Part shown: positions 5,911-5,954 of the stretch, one piece after another
Numbering within the stretch: position 1 is the first letter of the stretch
Layout of the letters: the number at the start of each line of letters is the position of its first letter
Assembly: GCA_029939965.1 (NCBI GenBank)
Contig: JAOZRY010000220.1
Location: 1-5,954, forward strand
Length of the DNA: 5,954 bases
Source of the DNA: Bacteroidales bacterium
Lineage (GTDB): Bacteria; Bacteroidota; Bacteroidia; Bacteroidales; 4484-276
Reading direction: 5' to 3'
Position numbers and translations under genes: made by a program
Notes under the pieces: generated by a model
Database searches by the model: none
Told to the model about the DNA's origin: nothing
What the model saw: only the letters and a program-made list of their open reading frames with translations

Positions 5911-5954
5911 AATGATTTAATGCTTCAATGATTTAATGCTTCAATGGTACAATG
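5911..5954. repeat. Tandem array with AATG every 8 bases, continuing past the window
   Basis: AATG occurs at 5911, 5919, 5927, 5935, 5943 and 5951, exactly 8 bases apart. The first 32 bases are two perfect copies of the 16-base unit AATGATTTAATGCTTC. The third unit has diverged (AATGGTAC then AATG) and the window ends inside it. It lies in the intergenic space after the beta-barrel gene; 5866-5910 before it shows nothing recognisable. It is not a CRISPR array, because there are no separate spacers of the usual length. Confidence 0.8.

Noticed and set aside
5911..5954. Possible CRISPR array at the right edge.
   Set aside because: Units are 8 or 16 bases and directly abutting, without unique spacers of about 30 bases; it is a simple tandem repeat.

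Overview
The window looks like a piece of a Bacteroidota chromosome, probably a marine or anaerobic member of the Bacteroidia or a relative; I cannot name a genus. Five things point there. The DNA is AT-rich, and start codons lack clear Shine-Dalgarno sequences. TAnnTTTG-type -7 promoter elements lie 18-26 bases before the start codons. The gene order ftsX - DUF3098 - uppP - truB is typical of the phylum. One secreted protein ends in a type IX secretion (T9SS) sorting domain.

Layout. At 1-155 (minus) is the 5' end of a secreted endonuclease/exonuclease/phosphatase-family protein, which runs off the left edge. A divergent promoter region (156-318) separates it from a small five-helix membrane protein of unknown function (319-747, plus). 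That gene converges on a four-gene minus-strand cluster read from right to left: ftsX (2676-3551), a DUF3098 membrane protein (2324-2647), uppP (1523-2320) and truB (786-1526). The cluster is tightly packed: 28 bases between ftsX and DUF3098, 3 bases between DUF3098 and uppP, and a 4-base ATGA overlap between uppP and truB. FtsX and UppP both serve the cell envelope, in control of division-site hydrolases and in lipid-carrier recycling. TruB modifies tRNA and probably travels with them through translational coupling.

To the right of ftsX, a 154-base divergent region holds the best promoter in the window (TTTG, 21-base spacer, TAGTTTTG). It drives a 425-residue exported protein built as signal peptide - DUF2271 - PKD - PKD - T9SS sorting domain (3706-4983). 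A clear intrinsic terminator (5098-5128) closes that unit. Next comes an outer-membrane beta-barrel protein (5161-5865) whose only usable start is a TTG that lies inside a TAnnTTTG-like motif. The last 44 bases are an array in which AATG recurs every 8 bases and which continues beyond the window.

Most of the region is ordinary housekeeping plus envelope genes. I found no CRISPR array, RNA gene, insertion sequence or defence system. The points most worth a second look are the start of the beta-barrel gene, the 8-base-period array, the DUF2271-PKD-T9SS architecture and the unidentified five-helix protein.
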